Positions 9,501 to 18,389 of a stretch of 64,000 nucleotides of DNA are shown one piece after another (positions within the stretch are counted from its first letter, which is position 1; the number at the start of each line of letters is the position of its first letter). The notes beneath the pieces are model-generated. The model was not told the DNA's origin and searched no databases. It worked only from the letters and a program-made list of their open reading frames with translations. The stretch is from Cytobacillus gottheilii (GTDB lineage: Bacteria > Bacillota > Bacilli > Bacillales > Cytobacillaceae). Made by a program: the position numbers and the translations under genes. The stretch lies in the NCBI RefSeq assembly GCF_900166665.1, contig NZ_LT800494.1:1628730-1692729 (forward strand), written 5' to 3'.

Positions 9501-10361
9501 ATGTTAGACAAAATAATCAGCCAATTTGGTTTGCAGCTATTGTCTGTTAATGAGGTTGCTGATTCTTTTAGTTCGACCGTATATAAGTGTACACTTCTTA
9601 ATGGAGAGAATATTTTTATAAAAATTCCCTATAGCCAATTGAAATTTCAGCGGGAATTGGAGGCCTATGAAATTCTGAAAGGTCAAGTTGCTATTCCAGA
9701 AATGCTTGATTATTGGCCTGGAGATGAGGAATGTCCTGGCGCTTTTTTATTATCACAACTAAAGGGAAGTGTATTAACTGCGGAAGCTTCACCTCAAGTT
9801 GCCTTTCAGGTGGGAGTCATTCATGCCAAAATGCATTCCGTGCAGCCTCCTCCTGGAAAAGTGCTGACTGGTTTGAAAAATGAATTTCCAGACTGGCCGC
9901 TTTTTATTGAAAAGCAATTTAATAGTTTTGCTGAGGATGTAAGAGAAGTGCTGGATAATGATTTATACAATAAAGCCAGCGCAAGGTTTCTGAAAATGAA
10001 GCAGGATCTTCCTTCACCAGATGGACCAAGCTTCATACATATGGACTTTCGCCCAGCTAATATTATCGTAAATGATGATAAGGTTTCAGGCATACTTGAT
10101 TTTGAAAGTGTACGATTTGGTTCCACTGAAATTGATTTCACTAAACTATACCGTGATTTTTTAAGTTTGGACTCTGCGAAATACAAAGCATATAAAGACG
10201 GCTACAATAGTGTTAGAACATTGATTAATCTAAAGACGGTATTGCCTTTTTATCGATTTACAGATGCGTTTAATAGCATCGGCTGGTGTAAACGGCGCGG
10301 GATGAAGGAGAATGCTGCCTTTTATGAGGAAAATCTAGAAATCTTAAAGAAGCTACTGTAA
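9501..10361 (+). CDS. Aminoglycoside phosphotransferase (APH)/choline kinase-like protein
   Basis: 286 aa with the eukaryotic-like kinase fold of the APH family. The catalytic loop HMDFRPANIIV carries the Brenner-type Asp and Asn, and the metal-binding ILDFESVRFG replaces the DFG motif. Members phosphorylate small alcohols, amino sugars or amino acids. Nothing here points to resistance, and the substrate is unknown. ATG start behind AAAGGAGATC. A stand-alone gene convergent with namA. Confidence 0.85.
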   Translation: MLDKIISQFGLQLLSVNEVADSFSSTVYKCTLLNGENIFIKIPYSQLKFQRELEAYEILKGQVAIPEMLDYWPGDEECPGAFLLSQLKGSVLTAEASPQVAFQVGVIHAKMHSVQPPPGKVLTGLKNEFPDWPLFIEKQFNSFAEDVREVLDNDLYNKASARFLKMKQDLPSPDGPSFIHMDFRPANIIVNDDKVSGILDFESVRFGSTEIDFTKLYRDFLSLDSAKYKAYKDGYNSVRTLINLKTVLPFYRFTDAFNSIGWCKRRGMKENAAFYEENLEILKKLL

Positions 10362-10380
10362 TACAATTTCTGTGAGATAA

Positions 10381-10417
10381 GATAAACGCACAGTTATATT
10401 CATACTGTGCGTTTATC
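10381..10417. terminator. Bidirectional terminator-like hairpin between APH and namA
   Basis: A perfect 14-bp stem (10381-10394 with 10404-10417) around a 9-nt loop. T runs are weak on both sides, but it lies exactly between two convergent genes. Confidence 0.7.
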
Positions 10418-10452
10418 TATGCAATCATCTAGTTAGTTGCTTATAAATTATT

Positions 10453-11472
10453 TTACAGCCAGCCTCGCTCATATTGCTTTGGCGATTCAATCTCTGCGCC
10501 GAGTTCTTTGGCTGCTGTACGCGGCCAATAGGGATCACGAAGTAATTCACGTGCGATAAAAATCATGTCTGCGCGGTCGTTTTGCAGGATTTCTTCTGCT
10601 TGGATGCCAGTTGTGATAAGGCCGACCGCTCCAGTTGCAATGTTTGCACCATTTTTCACTGTTTCAGAAAATTTTACCTGATAACCTGGATAGCTATGTA
10701 TCCTTGCAGGAACCACTGCACCTGAGCTGACATCAATTAGATCAGCGCCTTGCTCCTTCAGCCATGTACTAAACGTGACATAGTCTTCAGGTGTCAGCCC
10801 TTCCTCATGATAATCAGAAGCGGAAATACGGACGAAGAGAGGTCCATCCCAGACTGTATTTACAGCCTCCATAATTTCTTTCAGGAATCGGTAGCGATTT
10901 TCAGCACTCCCGCCATATTCATCTGTTCTTTTGTTGGATAGAGGAGAAAGAAACTGGTTAATTAAATATCCATGTGCTGCATGAATTTCAATCACATCAA
11001 AGCCAGCTTGCTTGGCGCGCTCTGCACCCTTGCGGAACGCATCAACAGTCTCAACAATATCTGCTTTTGACATTTCAAGCGGCTGCTTCATTTGATCATT
11101 AAAGGCAAGCGGTGATGGAGCGATAATATCCCCCTCAATGACAGCTTTTCTGCCTGCATGTGCTAGCTGAATGCCTGAAACAGCACCGTTTTCCTTCATT
11201 AATGAAGTTAGCTCCCGCAATCCTTCGACCTGTTCATCATTCCAAATGCCTAAATCCTGCGGAGAAATTCTGCCTTGAGCTGTTACGGCTGTTGCTTCAA
11301 TAATGATTAAGCCAACACCGCCGACTGCTCTGCTTGTATAGTGAGTACGGTGCCAGTTTTCTACCTTGCCGTCTTCATTATGGCTTGAATACATACACAT
11401 TGGTGCCATGACAATGCGGTTTTTCATCGTGATATTTTTAATTGTAATTGGTGAAAAGAGCTTTGTACTCAT
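10453..11472 (-). CDS. namA: NADPH dehydrogenase, old yellow enzyme family (YqjM type)
   Basis: A flavin (FMN) ene-reductase that reduces the C=C bond of alpha,beta-unsaturated carbonyls and nitro compounds with NADPH. The protein is 339 aa from ATG 11472, preceded by AAAGGAGG; an upstream in-frame ATG lacks such a site. The redox-tuning Cys26 and active-site Tyr28 typical of YqjM are present in APMCMYSS, and the substrate His pair lies in [15 protein letters not shown]. It follows proI on the same strand after 77 bp. In B. subtilis namA (yqjM) is likewise close to proI. Confidence 0.94.
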   Translation of the reverse strand: MSTKLFSPITIKNITMKNRIVMAPMCMYSSHNEDGKVENWHRTHYTSRAVGGVGLIIIEATAVTAQGRISPQDLGIWNDEQVEGLRELTSLMKENGAVSGIQLAHAGRKAVIEGDIIAPSPLAFNDQMKQPLEMSKADIVETVDAFRKGAERAKQAGFDVIEIHAAHGYLINQFLSPLSNKRTDEYGGSAENRYRFLKEIMEAVNTVWDGPLFVRISASDYHEEGLTPEDYVTFSTWLKEQGADLIDVSSGAVVPARIHSYPGYQVKFSETVKNGANIATGAVGLITTGIQAEEILQNDRADMIFIARELLRDPYWPRTAAKELGAEIESPKQYERGWL

Positions 11473-11549
11473 TGCTTTGCCTCCTTTTTCATTCAATAAT
11501 CCCAGTATAGCAGGAGGCTGTGCAATTGGAAAAAATTCAGCTCTGCCGT

Positions 11550-12380
11550 CTACACTTTTACTTTGCTGCTAAAGTTTTCACCAAGCTGCTTTGACCGCTC
11601 TGCTGCTGTTTTAATACAATCAATCACTGCTTGCTGCACTTCATTTGCTTCGAGCACCTGTATCCCAGCTTCTGTTGTGCCTCCTGGACTTGTAACGGCT
11701 TTGCGCAATTCTTCTGGTGTTTTGTGCGACTTTGCCAGCATTTCAGCTGCACCGATCAGCGTTTGGATAATGAGTCCTTTTGCCATTTCAGCATCAAGTC
11801 CGATTTCATTTGCGCTTTTTTCCATGGCCTCAGCCAGATAATAAACATACGCGGGACCACTTCCTGATAACCCCGTTACAGCATCAAGCTGTTTTTCTTC
11901 CACAATCGCAGTGAAGCCAATGGTTTCAAAGATTTTTTTGCACTTTTGCATTTGCTGTTCTGATACCCGTTCATTGATGGCCAATGCGCTTGCTGATTTT
12001 CCGATCGCAGCGGATGTGTTTGGCATGGTTCTTACAACCGCAAGTTCTTTCTCGGCCAGCTGCTCGATGCTGCTGATGGATACACCTGCTAGAACAGAGA
12101 TAATAAGCGTATCAGAGGTTAAATGATCTTTAATCGCACGAATTGCCTCTGCCGCATCCTTTGGTTTCATCGCTAACATGATGGTGTCAGCATCTTTAAA
12201 GATCTGCTGCATGTCATACCCTGTCTTTACTTGATAGTTTGAACTCAATTCTTCTAACTTTTCCTGATTGCATTTATTCGTCACATAGATTTGCGAACTC
12301 TGTAAAAGGTTACTTTCCAAAATGCCTGCAATAATGGCTTCTGCCATTGATCCAGCACCTACAACCGCAAGTTTTTTCAT
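11550..12380 (-). CDS. proI: Pyrroline-5-carboxylate reductase
   Basis: It makes proline from pyrroline-5-carboxylate with NAD(P)H, the last step of proline synthesis. The protein is 276 aa from ATG 12380, behind AAAGGAGC; the open frame upstream runs through the T-box leader and is not coding. The nucleotide motif GAGSMAEA starts at residue 8, and the C-terminal family block [17 protein letters not shown] is present, followed by [11 protein letters not shown]. The Pro-type T-box directly upstream supports the proline role. The symbol follows B. subtilis proI. Confidence 0.95.
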   Translation of the reverse strand: MKKLAVVGAGSMAEAIIAGILESNLLQSSQIYVTNKCNQEKLEELSSNYQVKTGYDMQQIFKDADTIMLAMKPKDAAEAIRAIKDHLTSDTLIISVLAGVSISSIEQLAEKELAVVRTMPNTSAAIGKSASALAINERVSEQQMQKCKKIFETIGFTAIVEEKQLDAVTGLSGSGPAYVYYLAEAMEKSANEIGLDAEMAKGLIIQTLIGAAEMLAKSHKTPEELRKAVTSPGGTTEAGIQVLEANEVQQAVIDCIKTAAERSKQLGENFSSKVKV

Positions 12381-12412
12381 GTTTTTTGCTCCTTTCGTTT
12401 CCTTGATAAAAA

Positions 12413-12652
12413 TAAAAAGCCCCTTCATCCTGTAAAGGACGAAAGGACTGATCTTCCGTGGTACCACCTTCATTTGCTTTTTTACCCTGCAGCATGTAAA
12501 AAGCATCTCAATTTCGTTAACGCCGAATCACGGTAGCAGGTTTCCCTGACAGCTCATAAGCAGGTTCAATGGTCAAGGGGGCAATGAAGCCTTTCAGCCG
12601 ATGGGCTTCACTCTCTTTTGCACTTTTCCATTTACTAGTCTTATTCATTGCT
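12413..12652 (-). promoter_or_regulatory. T-box leader, Pro specifier, upstream of proI
   Basis: On the minus strand the leader has the stem I motif AGCAATGA near 12652, the specifier loop TTGAACCTG with Pro codon CCT at 12562-12564, the T-box GGTGGTACCACG at 12457-12468, and a terminator hairpin running into T5 near 12413. The specifier reading depends on the frame chosen in the loop (CTG, Leu, one base on); the proI context decides for Pro. Uncharged tRNA-Pro should allow readthrough. Confidence 0.9.
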
Positions 12653-12665
12653 TTTTTTATTTAGT

Positions 12666-13002
12666 TTTAGGGTGTTAGTGTATTCTGCAAGTATTCCGTT
12701 TAGAAGTTCTTCAGAAATGTTTTATATGGATTCTAGTTTGGAGTGTTCAATTTTTATAATATTGTGGATTTTTACAGTGATTATCTAAGAAACCACTTAA
12801 GTTGTCAAGGGATAAATGGTTAATTAAATGTAAATGCTTACTTCTTACCTTTTATTATTATGTGAAAATAATGACAATTGTTCCGAAGAAAGGTAAACTT
12901 ATTTCATAAATGTAATTTACAGGTGAAACACGGAAGAATAAATATTTTCAGTAGACTTCCCGAGGGATGCAAATTATATAACCATAATAAAGGGTGATGA
13001 TC
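12666..13002. other. Divergent intergenic region between proI leader and yqjP-like gene
   Basis: AT-rich with no supported gene. The proI promoter must lie in its left part (TTGCAG on the minus strand near 12688 is a possible -35). The right end carries AAAGGGTGAT, the ribosome binding site of the next gene. Confidence 0.4.
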
Positions 13003-13971
13003 GTGATTGAATGGAAAGATGGAATAGCTAAACTTACAGTGCCAACGCCTTTTCCTGTTGGTGATGTTCATGTTTATGCTATTAGGGGAGAGAGGATGAC
13101 TTTAGTTGATGCCGGCCCAAAGACAGAAGAGGCATGGCAGGTTTTGAAAAGCCAGCTTTGGGAGCTGGGTCTTACACCAGATGATATTGAACAAGTAATT
13201 TTGACACATCATCATCCAGACCATGCGGGGATGCTTGATTTTTTCCCTAAGGATCTCCCAGTGTATGGGCACTTCTTAAATGAAAGATGGCTTAATCGTA
13301 CAGAAGAATTTCTGCAGGCACATGATGATTTTTATTTTAAATTATTTGCAGAGTTTGGGATTCCTGAGAACTATAAAATGATGATTCCTTTGTTAAAGAG
13401 ATCATTGCGTTTTGCATGCAGCCGTTCTTTAACAGGCATGCTGAAAGAGGGAGACTCCGTCCCGGGACTTGAAGGCTGGACTGTCATTGAAACACCTGGC
13501 CATGCACAAAGCCATATTGGCTTTATCCGCGAAAAGGATGGAATCTTTATTGGCGGTGACCACTTGCTTGCACATATTTCAGCCAATCCATTATTAGAGC
13601 CTCCGCTCCCGGGCAGTGATGAACGTCCCAAGCCTCAGCTGCAGTTTAATACATCTCTTGAAAAAATAAAGAAGCTGCCGATTTCTTTGGTATATCCTGG
13701 TCACGGTGAAAATATTGAAAATGTAAATGAATTGGCTGATAAGCGTTTAAAGCGTCAGCATGAGCGTGCCATGACGGTAAAAGCATGGCTTGAAGAGGAA
13801 ACGCTTACGGTTTTTCAAGTGTGCAAACGTCTTTTTCCCTCTGTTTATGAAAAAGAGCTTGCTCTAACCCTTTCCGAAACCATTGCCCAGCTTGACTATT
13901 TGCAGGCATTAGGGGAAATTAGTATTAATAAAGAGGAATCAGCATTTCTTTATACTTGTGTGAAAGGATAA
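13003..13971 (+). CDS. yqjP: MBL-fold metallo-hydrolase (YqjP-like)
   Basis: 322 aa with the metallo-beta-lactamase zinc motif THHHPDHAGM, further ligands in TPGHAQSH and GGDH, and a terminal histidine block VYPGHGE. A C-terminal ~90-residue extension with winged-helix character is normal for the YqjP/YobT-like group. GTG 13003 is chosen because the full AAAGGGTGAT site sits 5-8 bp upstream; GTG 12994 would overlap that site. The place next to proI and the SDR gene matches the B. subtilis order. Substrate unknown. Confidence 0.85.
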   Translation: MIEWKDGIAKLTVPTPFPVGDVHVYAIRGERMTLVDAGPKTEEAWQVLKSQLWELGLTPDDIEQVILTHHHPDHAGMLDFFPKDLPVYGHFLNERWLNRTEEFLQAHDDFYFKLFAEFGIPENYKMMIPLLKRSLRFACSRSLTGMLKEGDSVPGLEGWTVIETPGHAQSHIGFIREKDGIFIGGDHLLAHISANPLLEPPLPGSDERPKPQLQFNTSLEKIKKLPISLVYPGHGENIENVNELADKRLKRQHERAMTVKAWLEEETLTVFQVCKRLFPSVYEKELALTLSETIAQLDYLQALGEISINKEESAFLYTCVKG

Positions 13972-14065
13972 TTTAGCTGCACAAGGAGAAAAATCAGAGC
14001 GTTGGCTAACTAGGCCTGTGCTTGCTGGCTTGTTTCTTTACTATGCTAATTGAGGTGATTTATTT

Positions 14066-14854
14066 TTGAGCTTAAAACATAAACATATTGTCATAACTGG
14101 GGCTTCTGGCGGGATTGGCGCTAAAATGGCTGAGCTATGTGCAGAGCAGGGAGCCCGTCTGGTTTTACTTGCCCGAACTGTCAGCAAGCTTGAGCAAATG
14201 AAGGCAGATTGGGAAGCGGAATATGGTGCAGCTATATCTGTTTTTGCTTTAGATGTTTCCGATACAGATCAAGTTCAGGCTGTTTTTGAGCAAATACATA
14301 AGGAAATTGGTCATGTAGACATTCTTGTAAACAACGCTGGATTTGGCGTTTTTCGCCATGCGCATGAAGTGCCGATGGACGAAGTAAAGAGCATGTTTGC
14401 TGTAAATGTCTTTGGACTTATATCTTGCACAAACGCAGTGCTGCCTGGCATGCGGGCAAGGAGAAGCGGGCATATTGTCAATATTGCATCACAGGCCGGC
14501 AAAATTGCGACACCAAAATCCAGTGTTTATTCTGCAACGAAACACGCAGTCTTAGGATTTACAAACAGTCTGCGGATGGAATTAGCGGACGCTGGCATCC
14601 ATGTCACCGCAGTTAATCCTGGACCCATCGCAACTGACTTTTTTACAACAGCCGATACAGAGGGCACGTATGTAAAAAATGTTCAGAGGTATATGCTGAA
14701 GCCTGATTATGTTGCACAAAGAATCGTGGCCGCAATGGATCGGCCTGTCCGTGAAATTAATTTGCCAGGCTGGATGAATCTTGGCAGTAAAATATTTGCG
14801 CTCTTTCCTGGACTGTTCGAAAAAGCTGGCAAACGTGCCTTTAATAAAAAGTAA
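14066..14854 (+). CDS. yqjQ: Short-chain dehydrogenase/reductase (YqjQ-like)
   Basis: 262 aa, classical SDR. The cofactor motif TGASGGIG is at residues 11-18, NNAGFG follows in the middle, and the catalytic Ser-Tyr-Lys lies in SSVYSATKHA. The C-terminal end is basic and hydrophobic, which may allow membrane contact. The TTG start at 14066 is preceded by GAGGTGAT. It follows yqjP on the same strand after 94 bp, as in B. subtilis. The substrate is not known. Confidence 0.88.
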   Translation: MSLKHKHIVITGASGGIGAKMAELCAEQGARLVLLARTVSKLEQMKADWEAEYGAAISVFALDVSDTDQVQAVFEQIHKEIGHVDILVNNAGFGVFRHAHEVPMDEVKSMFAVNVFGLISCTNAVLPGMRARRSGHIVNIASQAGKIATPKSSVYSATKHAVLGFTNSLRMELADAGIHVTAVNPGPIATDFFTTADTEGTYVKNVQRYMLKPDYVAQRIVAAMDRPVREINLPGWMNLGSKIFALFPGLFEKAGKRAFNKK

Positions 14855-14920
14855 TGCATCTGTATGAACTTCTCCAATCAGGATACATTAAAAATGAATT
14901 CCAATAAGGGGGACTTTCAC

Positions 14921-15040
14921 ATGGATAACACACATGAATTCGTTGAAAAACTGCACGAAAGACAAGAGAAAGCTAAGAAAAACGAAGAACGTCAAGGAAA
15001 GAAGCACGCTAGCGAAAAGCTTCCAAACAAGCAGCACTAA
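14921..15040 (+). CDS. Small basic protein, probably DUF4023 family
   Basis: 39 aa, very polar, starting MDNTHEFVEKLHERQEK and ending LPNKQH. AAGGGGGAC precedes the ATG by 7 bp and a terminator follows 38 bp later, so it is a complete small transcription unit. The head and tail resemble the short Bacillaceae family DUF4023 from memory. The role is unknown. Confidence 0.7.
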   Translation: MDNTHEFVEKLHERQEKAKKNEERQGKKHASEKLPNKQH

Positions 15041-15077
15041 TCATGAAGTTAAACAAGATATCATAGACTTCACCTGA

Positions 15078-15105
15078 AAAGGCCGCATTTATATGTGGTC
15101 TTTTT
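15078..15105 (+). terminator. Terminator of the small DUF4023-like gene
   Basis: An 8-bp stem with G-U pairs (15081-15088 with 15093-15100) flanked by A4 and T5. Confidence 0.75.
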
Positions 15106-15237
15106 ACATTTAAAATTTATTTTTATATAGTGGGAAATTTGGTATTTATAGTAAACTTATTGTAAGGATTTTGATAATTTATATGGAACATATAAGAGGT
15201 GAACTTGTGAAGAAAAAGGTGTTTTTTAGGAAGTGTA

Positions 15238-15924
15238 TTGCTTATTTTGCTTCTCGTTATTTTCTCAAATGTCTTTCAGATTATTTCACGCAATGCAAAT
15301 TCAGAATTATTGTCTGATTTAGAAGGTACGCTCTACTTTACCGAAAGAGTAGATGGTGTATTAACATTATTTAAATCGGATGCCTCTTTACAAAATAAAA
15401 CGTTAGTATATAGCCATAGAGGGAATGGAAATGATGGCTACGGAGATTTTAATCATAATATTATCGATTTTCATTATGATCGTGCAAGTGAAACTTTTAC
15501 TTTTATTGCAATGAATAACGGCTCTTGGAGCTTGTTTTCCCTAAAAGAAGGAGAAAACAATCCGACTGTACTCCAAGCAGATGTAATGGAGATGGACACG
15601 GACTATCTGCAGAACGAGAATCAGGATCTTTCTGTTACTTCCAAAAAAGGCTCCCTTTACCTTTCTGAGAACGGAAACGAAAGCGTATTAAAGAAATTTA
15701 ACGGAATTTATGATGAAAAATTTACAGGCTATGACTCTATTGGATTTTCACCAAATAGAAACTATTTAGTCTATCGTTCGATGGAACATTTTACGCCAAT
15801 CGGGACCATTTTAGAAGGGATCGTTGCTGACTCTGTGGGAAATACTTATATACTGGATCTGTCGACAAAAGAGAGTACTAAATTTATAGATTCTCACAAA
15901 ATTCAATGGGTTATGGATGAATGA
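15238..15924 (+). CDS. Membrane-anchored protein of unknown function, possibly frameshifted at its 5' end
   Basis: 228 aa from TTG 15238: a hydrophobic anchor (LILLLVIFSNVFQII), then an extracytoplasmic domain with repeated short beta motifs (LYFTERVDGVLTLFKSD, SETFTFIAMNNGSWSLFSL), similar in feel to beta-propeller/WD40-like sensor lipoproteins. I do not recognise the family. A better start, GTG 15207 behind AAGAGGTGA, reads VKKKV in a frame one base off. Dropping one A from the run at 15213-15217 would join it into VKKRCFLGSVLLILLL. Either TTG is used with the weak AGGAAG, or the gene carries a frameshift or base-call error. Confidence 0.6.
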   Translation: MLILLLVIFSNVFQIISRNANSELLSDLEGTLYFTERVDGVLTLFKSDASLQNKTLVYSHRGNGNDGYGDFNHNIIDFHYDRASETFTFIAMNNGSWSLFSLKEGENNPTVLQADVMEMDTDYLQNENQDLSVTSKKGSLYLSENGNESVLKKFNGIYDEKFTGYDSIGFSPNRNYLVYRSMEHFTPIGTILEGIVADSVGNTYILDLSTKESTKFIDSHKIQWVMDE

Positions 15925-15943
15925 AGAGTATAATTTGTAAAGA

Positions 15944-16259
15944 GGCTGGGACATAAGTATTTAGCACGATCATAGAACCGAGTGGTTAGGAGTTCATCTT
16001 TCCAATCATTCGGTTTTTTGTTTGTTATTTTAAAATATATCTTTTTAACATGAGTGAAATGGAGCGGGAGGCCACTCGACTTCTGTGGGCAATAGAGGAA
16101 AGAGTGAGATCCCGCAGGACTTTGCTGCGAGGAGGCTAAGCTTCTGATCCCACGAAAAAACGGGGTCAGAAGCGCAGGTGGAACGGGCTTGTTTAAACAA
16201 TCAAACCACGGCATTGAATTTTCGTGTTGTAGAAATATTATTTTAGTATTGTCTCAGTC
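15944..16259 (+). repeat. Dispersed ~316-bp intergenic element with terminal inverted repeats, copy 1
   Basis: It begins GGCTGGGACA and ends TGTCTCAGTC, an imperfect inverted repeat of the start. A terminator hairpin sits near the left end (15978-15990 with 16001-16013, then T6). The right half shares AGGAAAG..GTGAGA..CCCGCAGGA and GCGCAGGTGGAACGGGCTT with the second copy at 59309. No transposase is encoded. The layout is that of a MITE or a related non-coding repeat that also acts as terminator for the gene ending at 15924. Confidence 0.85.
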
Positions 16260-16298
16260 GCTATTTTGTTAAAAACCCACGTTAAAATGCAGCAGATT

Positions 16299-16505
16299 TT
16301 AAAAATACGGCGAACCCGTCACATATCCATACACAATATCGCTGACAATATCATACAAATCCGTTTCAGGCTCCTCTTGTTTTACTATCATTACCTTCTC
16401 ATAAATTTCCGTAAATTCTGTGCTCTCGCAGGAAATTGAATCCTTCTCCCAGTTATATTGTCCAAGGCAGCTTTGCACCATTTTATATACATACCGTCTC
16501 TCCAT
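16299..16505 (-). CDS. yqzH: YqzH-like small protein
   Basis: 68 aa, starting MERRYVYKMVQ and ending YGYVTGSPYF. It is divergent from polYB, as yqzH is in B. subtilis. ATG 16505 is preferred because it stands 8 bp after AGAGGTG; the ATG 6 bp further upstream is too close to that site. The function is unknown. Two SOS boxes lie in the shared upstream region, so it could be damage-regulated too. Confidence 0.75.
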   Translation of the reverse strand: MERRYVYKMVQSCLGQYNWEKDSISCESTEFTEIYEKVMIVKQEEPETDLYDIVSDIVYGYVTGSPYF

Positions 16506-16587
16506 TTTCATGTCACCTCTTGTCTATTATAACGGCTTTCTGTCTGGCAGCAGAGGGGGATATAAGAAATTCGTCGTAAAATTTCCA

Positions 16588-16616
16588 TTGAAAACGAACG
16601 TATATTCGCTTATCAT
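16588..16616 (+). promoter_or_regulatory. Sigma-A promoter of polYB
   Basis: TTGAAA at 16588-16593, 17 bp, then TATCAT at 16611-16616. The first SOS box lies inside the spacer. Confidence 0.7.
16595..16608. promoter_or_regulatory. LexA (DinR) SOS box 1
   Basis: CGAAC-GTAT-ATTCG differs at one base from the Bacillus consensus CGAACNNNNGTTCG. Its place between -35 and -10 would block RNA polymerase. Confidence 0.82.
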
Positions 16617-16633
16617 AATGGGTATATATAAAC

Positions 16634-16647
16634 AGAACGAATGTTCG
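16634..16647. promoter_or_regulatory. LexA (DinR) SOS box 2
   Basis: AGAAC-GAAT-GTTCG, one base from consensus, 39 bp after the first box and downstream of the likely transcription start. Confidence 0.85.
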
Positions 16648-16691
16648 TTTCGGCGATATATTGTAAGTGTAAGCAAGGTGGAGGGACCTCT

Positions 16692-17951
16692 ATGGTGGAT
16701 TATCGTTCATTGCCGCAAGGGCAAATCTTATGCATTGATATGAAGAGCTTTTATGCAAGCTGTACGGCTGTCATGCTGGGGCTTGACCCGCTGAACTGCT
16801 ATCTCGTCATTGCCGGCAACCATGAGCGCAAGGGAAGTGTTGTACTTGCAGCATCTCCAAAGGTCAAGAAGGAATTCGGCATCAAGACGGGTTCGAGACT
16901 TTTTGAAGTTCCGAACGATCCGCGCATCAGGATTGAAGAGCCGAAGATGGCAACGTACCTGCGGGTTTCGACTGAAATTACGCGTGTATTTAACCGTTAT
17001 GTCCCAAAGGAGGACATTCATACGTACAGTGTGGATGAAAGCTTTTTAAAAGTTGACAGTGCATTGCATCTATGGGGAGATGCAATGACGATTGCCAAAA
17101 AGATCAAGGATGACATTGAACGGGAATTTCAGCTACCATCGGCGATAGGCATTGGTCCCAACATGCTGATGGCAAAGCTATGCCTTGATCTCGAAGCAAA
17201 AGGCAAAGGCATAGCAGAGTGGACATACGATGATGTGCAAACGAAGCTTTGGAATGTTTCTCCTTTAAGAGAGATGTGGGGAATTGGCCGTCAAGTAGAA
17301 AAAACACTGAACAGCATGGGGATTTTTTCGGTTGGACAGCTGGCTCGCTATGATCTGAAAAAGCTTGAGAAGAAATTTGGGATTATGGGCAATCAGCTTT
17401 ATTTCCATGCATGGGGTGTGGATTTGTCTGAGATTGGGGCTCCGATTATGGAAGGGCAGATTAGCTTTGGCAAAGGTCAAATTTTATTAAGAGATTATAA
17501 AGAAGAGCATGAAATTAAAAATGTGATACTGGAAATGTGCGAAGAAGTAACAAGGCGGGCGCGCGCACACCATAAAACAGCCCGGACGATCAGCTTTGGG
17601 CTTAGCTATAGCAAGGATGAACTGGGAGGAGGCTTTTATCGTTCAAAAACGATTGAGCGGCCGACAAATATCACGATGGATGTTTATCATGTTTGTCTGG
17701 AGTTATTTCAGCAGTTTTATGAAGGGAAAACGGTGCGGAAGATTACGATGTCACTAAGCAATATTGAGGATGATCATGAGCTGCAGCTGAGCTTATTTGA
17801 TTTGGATGAATGGCGCAGAAAAAAGCTTGGCTACACAATGGATGGGATCCGCAGGCGCTTTGGATCGGCTTCTCTTCTTCGGGCGGTTTCCTATACAGAG
17901 GCTGGCACAGCAAGGCATCGCGCCAAACTCGTAGGCGGGCATAAAATGTAA
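16692..17951 (+). CDS. polYB: Y-family translesion DNA polymerase (UmuC-like, YqjW type)
   Basis: 420 aa from ATG 16692, behind AAGGTGGAGGG. Catalytic acids are Asp16 (CIDMKSFYASC) and Asp115-Glu116 (YSVDESF); the helix-hairpin-helix finger region follows (GIGRQVEKTLNSMGI), then the little-finger domain. It copies across DNA lesions with low fidelity. The SOS boxes upstream and the YolD gene 21 bp downstream match the damage-induced polYB-yqjX pair of B. subtilis. The near end of the protein lacks the long basic tail of DinB/Pol IV. Confidence 0.94.
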   Translation: MVDYRSLPQGQILCIDMKSFYASCTAVMLGLDPLNCYLVIAGNHERKGSVVLAASPKVKKEFGIKTGSRLFEVPNDPRIRIEEPKMATYLRVSTEITRVFNRYVPKEDIHTYSVDESFLKVDSALHLWGDAMTIAKKIKDDIEREFQLPSAIGIGPNMLMAKLCLDLEAKGKGIAEWTYDDVQTKLWNVSPLREMWGIGRQVEKTLNSMGIFSVGQLARYDLKKLEKKFGIMGNQLYFHAWGVDLSEIGAPIMEGQISFGKGQILLRDYKEEHEIKNVILEMCEEVTRRARAHHKTARTISFGLSYSKDELGGGFYRSKTIERPTNITMDVYHVCLELFQQFYEGKTVRKITMSLSNIEDDHELQLSLFDLDEWRRKKLGYTMDGIRRRFGSASLLRAVSYTEAGTARHRAKLVGGHKM

Positions 17952-17972
17952 CAAGGACAAGGGGTGTTTGAC

Positions 17973-18302
17973 ATGATTCGGGATCGGGGAAGAATTAAAT
18001 GGACAGCCATGATGCTGCCAGAACATGTGAAGATGCTGCGTGACTGGGCAGAAGAGGATCAATACGAACAAAAGAAAGAGCTTGATGAACAGGAAGTGGA
18101 AAGGCTGAATGAAGTGCTGGCGGAAGCGATGGAATTTCACAGCTGCGTGGTCATCACGCATTATTGTCGCCAAAAGTATGAGCTGACGATGGGAACCATC
18201 CACTTTTGGGATGAAATGAACAAACGCCTTCACATTGCTGACCGGTTTCATGAAATTCACCGCATCGATTTAGGCAGTGTAGTAGATGTGCGACTAGCTT
18301 AA
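17973..18302 (+). CDS. yqjX: YolD-like protein (YqjX)
   Basis: 109 aa starting MIRDRGRIKWTAMMLPEHV, the standard YolD-family opening. ATG 17973 is 8 bp after AAGGGG; the GTG 9 bp earlier overlaps that site. YolD proteins are encoded next to UmuC-like polymerases and are thought to act with them, as UmuD does in enterics. It lies 21 bp after polYB and should be co-induced. Confidence 0.9.
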   Translation: MIRDRGRIKWTAMMLPEHVKMLRDWAEEDQYEQKKELDEQEVERLNEVLAEAMEFHSCVVITHYCRQKYELTMGTIHFWDEMNKRLHIADRFHEIHRIDLGSVVDVRLA

Positions 18303-18329
18303 GACAATATATTAGCTGCCTGTCGTATG

Positions 18330-18382
18330 AAAAAATGAAAAATGCATATGCCATCAGGAAGAATACTGAAAACATATGCATG
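18330..18382 (-). terminator. Terminator-like hairpin of the CDGSH gene
   Basis: On the minus strand ATGCATATG (18373-18381) pairs with CATATGCAT (18342-18350), followed by T-rich sequence. The 22-nt loop can form its own small stem. It lies between convergent genes. Confidence 0.6.
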
Positions 18383-18389
18383 TGGAATC

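Noticed and set aside
9501..10361. Antibiotic resistance gene (aminoglycoside phosphotransferase)
   Set aside because: Only the broad kinase fold is supported. The surroundings show no resistance or mobile context, so it is called as a family member only.
11473..11549. Separate sigma-A promoter for namA (TATACT on the minus strand)
   Set aside because: No -35 box at a proper distance; readthrough from proI is as likely.
15903..16214. 103-codon minus-strand frame inside repeat copy 1
   Set aside because: It lies in a non-coding dispersed element, covers its terminator hairpin and has no ribosome binding site. The related frame in copy 2 (59368-59664) diverges as non-coding DNA does.
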